Position numbers and translations under genes: made by a program. From an uncultured Clostridium sp. (GTDB taxonomy: Bacteria > Bacillota > Clostridia > Lachnospirales > Lachnospiraceae), in assembly GCA_947575275.1 (NCBI GenBank), contig CANPMS010000006.1, positions 1 through 64,000 of the forward strand: a DNA stretch of 64,000 bases. The letters run 5' to 3'. Below, one piece after another: positions 60,374-64,000 of the stretch (positions within the stretch are counted from its first letter, which is position 1; each line of letters begins with the position of its first letter). The notes beneath the pieces were generated by a model that did not search any database, had not been told where the DNA came from, and saw nothing but the letters and a program-made list of their open reading frames with translations.

Positions 60374-61321
60374 TTAGCTCTGCGATGTCTTTCGGATATT
60401 AGTCTCCAAAAGCCGGTTATACCCAATCCATCCCTGATTCTCTCCTGCTCCCTGCAAAACCTCCATCATGGTCTCCATCTTGGCATCCGTATTATCGGCG
60501 AAGCTCAGTGCCAAAGCCTCCAAAATTGCCGGTTTTTTTGGAGATCCATACTCCAATTCGCCATGGTGTGCCAAAATACAGTGCTTTAACTCTGCTGCCA
60601 GCTTTGGCGGAAAACCAGGAATTGTTTGAATCCTCTGACCAATCATTTCCGTACCAATAATAATATGACCCAAAAGCTGGCCATCATCAGTATAGTCGTT
60701 CTCCGGGAACGCAGACAACTCTTTCGTCTTTCCCAGGTCATGGAACATCGCCGCCGTAATAAGCAGATCACGATTCAGCATAGGATAGGTTCCGGAAAAA
60801 TAATCACAAAGCTTCGCCACACTTAAAGTGTGCTCCAAAAGACCGCCCACAAAACCATGATGCACACTTTTGGCCGCACTATGGAACCGAAATGTCTTTG
60901 CAAAATCTGCGTCCTCCACAAAATAGCTCTCCAGAAGCTTTCTCAGATATGGATTCTTTATGGAAGCAATCAGATTTATAAACTCCTTATACATCTGGTC
61001 AATGTTCTTGGAGGACACCGGAAGATAATCTGCAGGCACATATTCCCCCTCATCCGCCTTCCGAATCCGCTTGATATTTAATTGGTTAGAACCCATAAAT
61101 ACAATTACGTCGGCATCCACACACACATAATCCATAATCTCAAAATTCCCCACACCTGGTGAGCGTAAGTCCCAAATCTTGGCGTCTACCGTTCCAGTCT
61201 TATCCTGAAGTATCAAACTTCCGTATTCTTTCCCAGTTTTGGTCAGTGAGACCTGTTTCGCTTTACAGAGATAGACCTCTGATATGTGCATTCCGTCCTT
61301 TAAACTGTCGATATATTTCAT
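60374..61321 (-). CDS. yhaM: 3'-5' exoribonuclease YhaM family (OB-fold plus HD domain)
   Basis: A 315-residue nuclease with an N-terminal OB fold (YGSLILQDKTGTVDAKIWD) and a C-terminal HD phosphohydrolase domain. The metal ligands are seen in HHGFVGGLLEHT and MFHDLGKTKEL, then HCILAHHGELEYGSP. YhaM trims RNA and DNA 3' ends in Firmicutes. AAAAGGGG precedes the ATG. Confidence 0.9.
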   Translation of the reverse strand: MKYIDSLKDGMHISEVYLCKAKQVSLTKTGKEYGSLILQDKTGTVDAKIWDLRSPGVGNFEIMDYVCVDADVIVFMGSNQLNIKRIRKADEGEYVPADYLPVSSKNIDQMYKEFINLIASIKNPYLRKLLESYFVEDADFAKTFRFHSAAKSVHHGFVGGLLEHTLSVAKLCDYFSGTYPMLNRDLLITAAMFHDLGKTKELSAFPENDYTDDGQLLGHIIIGTEMIGQRIQTIPGFPPKLAAELKHCILAHHGELEYGSPKKPAILEALALSFADNTDAKMETMMEVLQGAGENQGWIGYNRLLETNIRKTSQS

Positions 61322-61396
61322 GGTTTCCCCTTTTCTTTTTCATTTTTCCAGCTTCCCACAGCTCCGTTTCTATCTCCAATAACAGCGCCCGCCAAA

Positions 61397-62728
61397 TCAC
61401 CGCGCACTAACCGTCACCTGAAACTCCAGCTCCGTATATTGGTCACGGCCGTTTCGCTCCACAATTACATTAATAAGCTGACCGCATTCCAGTCTTTCCA
61501 CCATACTCTGAAAATCTTTCATAAGTGTCATCTGCGTATTATCCACTGCGGTGATAATATCACCATTCTGAATTCCCGCATTGTAAGCCGGACCATCCGT
61601 CACTGCATTCATCACATAAATCCCTTTTGGCAGCCCCTGGGCAGACATACTGTCAGATACCTCCTGCCCTACAATACCAAAGCAGGGCGCACCTAACCCA
61701 TTACTCAGCTTTTCAAGAATTCCCTTGTAGTCTGAAATACCCATAAACTCCGTCACACCGCGCTTGGCACGTCCCTCCCCACTGGTGCTCTCCAATGACT
61801 CCATCGCCCAGCCAATCAACTCTCCGGAGGTATTCACCAGGAAGGTTCCACGATCCACATCAGCGAGAATGTCTGAATACAGTACCCGGCACTGCTGGTC
61901 TACCATCTGGGTATTTTTCAGGATATATGAGACAAAACCATAATCCACTGAATGGACAATCCCCGCAGGACTTCCAATGGCAGCAATCAAGTCTCCCTCT
62001 TTTACAGTATAGGAATTTCCCAACGGCATAGCCTCTACAGAATTCAGAACACTCTCCTCCACATCAGCTGTGTTGATACTGACAATAGCCATTCCCGATA
62101 TTGTATCTTTCTGTTTCATTCGTCCGTCCACATCTGTGCCGTTGTTGAACGTAACCTTAATGGAATCTGCCTTCTCCACTGCTGCCTCCGGCGTGAGAAT
62201 CAGCAGTTCCTGATCGGTGTTGGCAATAATTGCGCCGGCATACAAACCGGCAGTCTCCACAGGATTATCAAACCAGTCTACCTCCTGCTGCACAGAATGT
62301 ACGATAACAATACTTTTTGCCGCCGTCTGCACCTCTGCACGCAGACTTCCCAGAAGCGAATTTAAGTCGTCGACCGTATAGCGGTAATTCTCCAATGCGG
62401 TCTGCACCTGCTCTTCAATATCCTCACTCTCAGCTACCGTAGTCTCCAAAAGAGATTCCGCCACCGCGGTGGTTTCCGCTGGTTCATCCTTCGGTATGGA
62501 CACGGATGGTTCTATCGTCTTATTACCGGCCATCCGCTCTGCAGCCGATTGTGTGAATATAAAACTCACCGCTGCCACCACTCCGAAAATAACCGCAGCA
62601 AAAAGTAAAGCAAGAACACACTTTATGATTTGCCCCTTGGTAAGCGGAGGTCTTACGACTTTCTCCATAATAAACTGCCGCTTTTCATTCTCCCCCGTTT
62701 CTCTTCCTGGATCACGCATTTCAGGCAT
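61397..62728 (-). CDS. Membrane-anchored HtrA-fold protein lacking the catalytic triad, with PDZ domain
   Basis: The 443-residue protein has a cytoplasmic N-terminus, one membrane helix (~35-60), an acidic linker (~70-115), a trypsin-like HtrA domain (~135-330) and a C-terminal PDZ domain (IYVMNAVTDGPAYNAGIQNG). Alignment by eye to HtrA proteases shows His replaced in LTPEAAV (usual LTNxHVV), Asp in ISGMAIVSI (usual TDLAVIKI) and Ser in DVDRGTFLVN (usual GNSGGPLVN). It is probably not a protease and may work as a scaffold or sensor. GGGGG lies 4 nt before the ATG. Confidence 0.85.
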   Translation of the reverse strand: MPEMRDPGRETGENEKRQFIMEKVVRPPLTKGQIIKCVLALLFAAVIFGVVAAVSFIFTQSAAERMAGNKTIEPSVSIPKDEPAETTAVAESLLETTVAESEDIEEQVQTALENYRYTVDDLNSLLGSLRAEVQTAAKSIVIVHSVQQEVDWFDNPVETAGLYAGAIIANTDQELLILTPEAAVEKADSIKVTFNNGTDVDGRMKQKDTISGMAIVSINTADVEESVLNSVEAMPLGNSYTVKEGDLIAAIGSPAGIVHSVDYGFVSYILKNTQMVDQQCRVLYSDILADVDRGTFLVNTSGELIGWAMESLESTSGEGRAKRGVTEFMGISDYKGILEKLSNGLGAPCFGIVGQEVSDSMSAQGLPKGIYVMNAVTDGPAYNAGIQNGDIITAVDNTQMTLMKDFQSMVERLECGQLINVIVERNGRDQYTELEFQVTVSAR

Positions 62729-62873
62729 CTAACCCCCTTGCTTCATAATCCTGCCACTCGGACTCCTCCCAGCATTTCTAGCGATTAATTCCATTATAAG
62801 GTTCTTCTGGAAAATGTGCAACCAAAAACTTCTGTCCTAAATTCAGACGGGGGTTTCGCGGTATAAAAAAGTA

Positions 62874-62882
62874 TGCTATACT
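62874..62882 (+). promoter_or_regulatory. Extended -10 element upstream of mutS2
   Basis: TGCTATACT matches an extended -10 promoter; the -35 is weak. The start codon is about 60 nt downstream. Confidence 0.45.
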
Positions 62883-62944
62883 GATGGCAAGTTAAACGAA
62901 TGGGAGCTTACTGATATACACAAAATCTCCTCAGAGGATCGACT

Positions 62945-64000
62945 ATGAACGAAAAAGCATTATACACTTTGGAATATAACAAAATTATAGCCCAGCTCAC
63001 TGAGTACGCCGGATCAGAGCCCGGCAGGCTAATATGCAAAAATCTGACTCCATCCCAAAATTACAGAGCGGTTACTCAGTCTCAGACGGAGACCAGCGAC
63101 GCGGTAAACCGCGTTCGCATGAAAGGCAGCCTGTCCTTCTCCGGTGTCCGGGATATAGGGGACTCCTGCAAACGCCTGGAAGTGGGAAGTACTTTAAGTA
63201 TCCAAGAACTTCTGTCTGTCAGTTCTCTGCTGACCGTCACCGCCAGGGCTAAGGCATACGGACACCATGAGGAGTCTGATGAAATCCCCGATGATTCCCT
63301 GGATGAAATGTTCCGCGCCTTGGAACCACTGACTCGGATAAACACTGAAATCAAGCGCTGCATCCTGTCTGAAGATGAAATCAGCGATGATGCAAGTCCC
63401 GGACTTCACCGGGTACGCCGCTCTATGAAAGGCATCAACGACCGGATTCACACACAATTAAACAGTATTTTAAATTCCTGCCGTTCTTACCTTCAAGACG
63501 CAGTCATCACCATGCGGGATGGACGCTATTGCCTGCCGGTTAAATCAGAACATAAAGCGCAGGTAAATGGTATGGTTCATGACCAGTCCGCCACTGGCTC
63601 TACTTTATTTATCGAGCCTATGGCTGTTATCCAGCTTAACAATGAACTGCGAACCCTGGAGATTCAGGAACAAAAAGAAATTGAAGCGGTGATGGCGGAG
63701 TTGAGCAACCAGCTGGCGCCCTGCACAGAAGCATTAAAGCTGAATCTGCAACTTCTGTCTCACCTGGACTTTATCTTTGCAAAAGCGGCGCTGTCTCGCC
63801 ACTATAAATGCAGCGAGCCGAAATTTAACACAGAGGGGAGAATTTTCATCAAAGATGGACGGCATCCACTTTTAGATCCGCAGAAGGTTGTCCCTATTAC
63901 AGTACACCTTGGAGAAAAATTTGATTTGCTGATTATCACTGGTCCTAACACCGGCGGTAAGACCGTTTCTTTGAAAACTGTCGGGCTGTTCACCCTAATG
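62945..64000 (+). CDS. mutS2: Endonuclease MutS2, 5' part
   Basis: A MutS-family ATPase that suppresses recombination and, in Firmicutes, acts on collided ribosomes. The first 352 residues are in the window: the core/lever region with RDGRYCLPVKSEHKAQVNG and DQSATGSTLFIEP, then Walker A ITGPNTGGKTVSLKT at the cut edge. GAGG lies 7 nt before the ATG at 62945. The Smr nuclease domain would lie outside the window. Confidence 0.94.
   Translation, partial: MNEKALYTLEYNKIIAQLTEYAGSEPGRLICKNLTPSQNYRAVTQSQTETSDAVNRVRMKGSLSFSGVRDIGDSCKRLEVGSTLSIQELLSVSSLLTVTARAKAYGHHEESDEIPDDSLDEMFRALEPLTRINTEIKRCILSEDEISDDASPGLHRVRRSMKGINDRIHTQLNSILNSCRSYLQDAVITMRDGRYCLPVKSEHKAQVNGMVHDQSATGSTLFIEPMAVIQLNNELRTLEIQEQKEIEAVMAELSNQLAPCTEALKLNLQLLSHLDFIFAKAALSRHYKCSEPKFNTEGRIFIKDGRHPLLDPQKVVPITVHLGEKFDLLIITGPNTGGKTVSLKTVGLFTLM

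Overview
The window looks like a chromosomal segment of a Gram-positive Clostridia bacterium, most likely a Lachnospiraceae gut species. The evidence is the gene order rpmE / DUF1385 / prmC / prfA, a Clostridia-type rpmG-secE-nusG-rplK-rplA / rplJ-rplL cluster, AGGAGG ribosome binding sites, LPXTG and sortase proteins, giant prealbumin-fold surface proteins and ATASN/ATDSN-type linkers. The genus is inference. Almost all genes lie on the minus strand; the exceptions are feoA, two tRNAs, one restriction enzyme and mutS2.

Layout in coordinate order. 1-1898: 5' part of a secreted beta-helix-like surface protein, cut by the window edge, behind a promoter with four GTCA boxes in 10-bp phase. 2041-10092: a compact minus-strand run DUF1385-prmC-prfA-srtB-rfbA-rfbB-rfbD-glmM, joining translation termination to sortase, dTDP-rhamnose and amino-sugar precursor genes (rfbC is absent). 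10201-16184: rpmE with a long leader, rho, rarA, a polysaccharide deacetylase, tagaturonate reductase and a cold-shock gene whose leader holds a perfect 24-bp hairpin. 16465-25856: FtsL-like protein, LysR regulator, ribosomal protein clusters with L10-type and 23S-like L1-type leader elements, comF, recD2 and mreB/mbl.

26239-42123: a three-gene surface operon (secreted DUF6273-like protein, GLUG/cell-wall-binding-repeat protein, and a 3821-residue LPXTG adhesin with about ten prealbumin-type domains). It is preceded by a ~200-nt leader that ends in an intrinsic terminator. A compact set of hairpins that could be a small RNA lies between this operon and mreB. 42496-44453: an ABC-F ATPase, a lone FeoA and a small ORF remnant.

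44552-58144: tRNA-Gly and tRNA-Val followed by a defence island. It holds a MamI-like type II restriction-modification pair, a GNAT acetyltransferase, a two-gene membrane unit (42-residue peptide plus a zinc-ribbon/four-helix protein), a Wadjet-type jetABCD operon with an unrecognised fifth gene overlapping jetD, and a C5-methyltransferase/PmeII-like endonuclease pair headed by a truncated XRE regulator. 58524-64000 returns to housekeeping genes: a 23S rRNA uracil methyltransferase, YhaM exonuclease, an HtrA-fold protein lacking its catalytic triad, and the 5' half of mutS2.

Most likely sources of new biology: the extra Wadjet gene and the adjacent membrane unit; the duplicated 23S-mimic L1 sites; the cspA and surface-operon leaders; the hairpin cluster at 26020-26177; and the 10-bp-phased GTCA array. 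All functional calls come from reading the sequence; no database search was possible.
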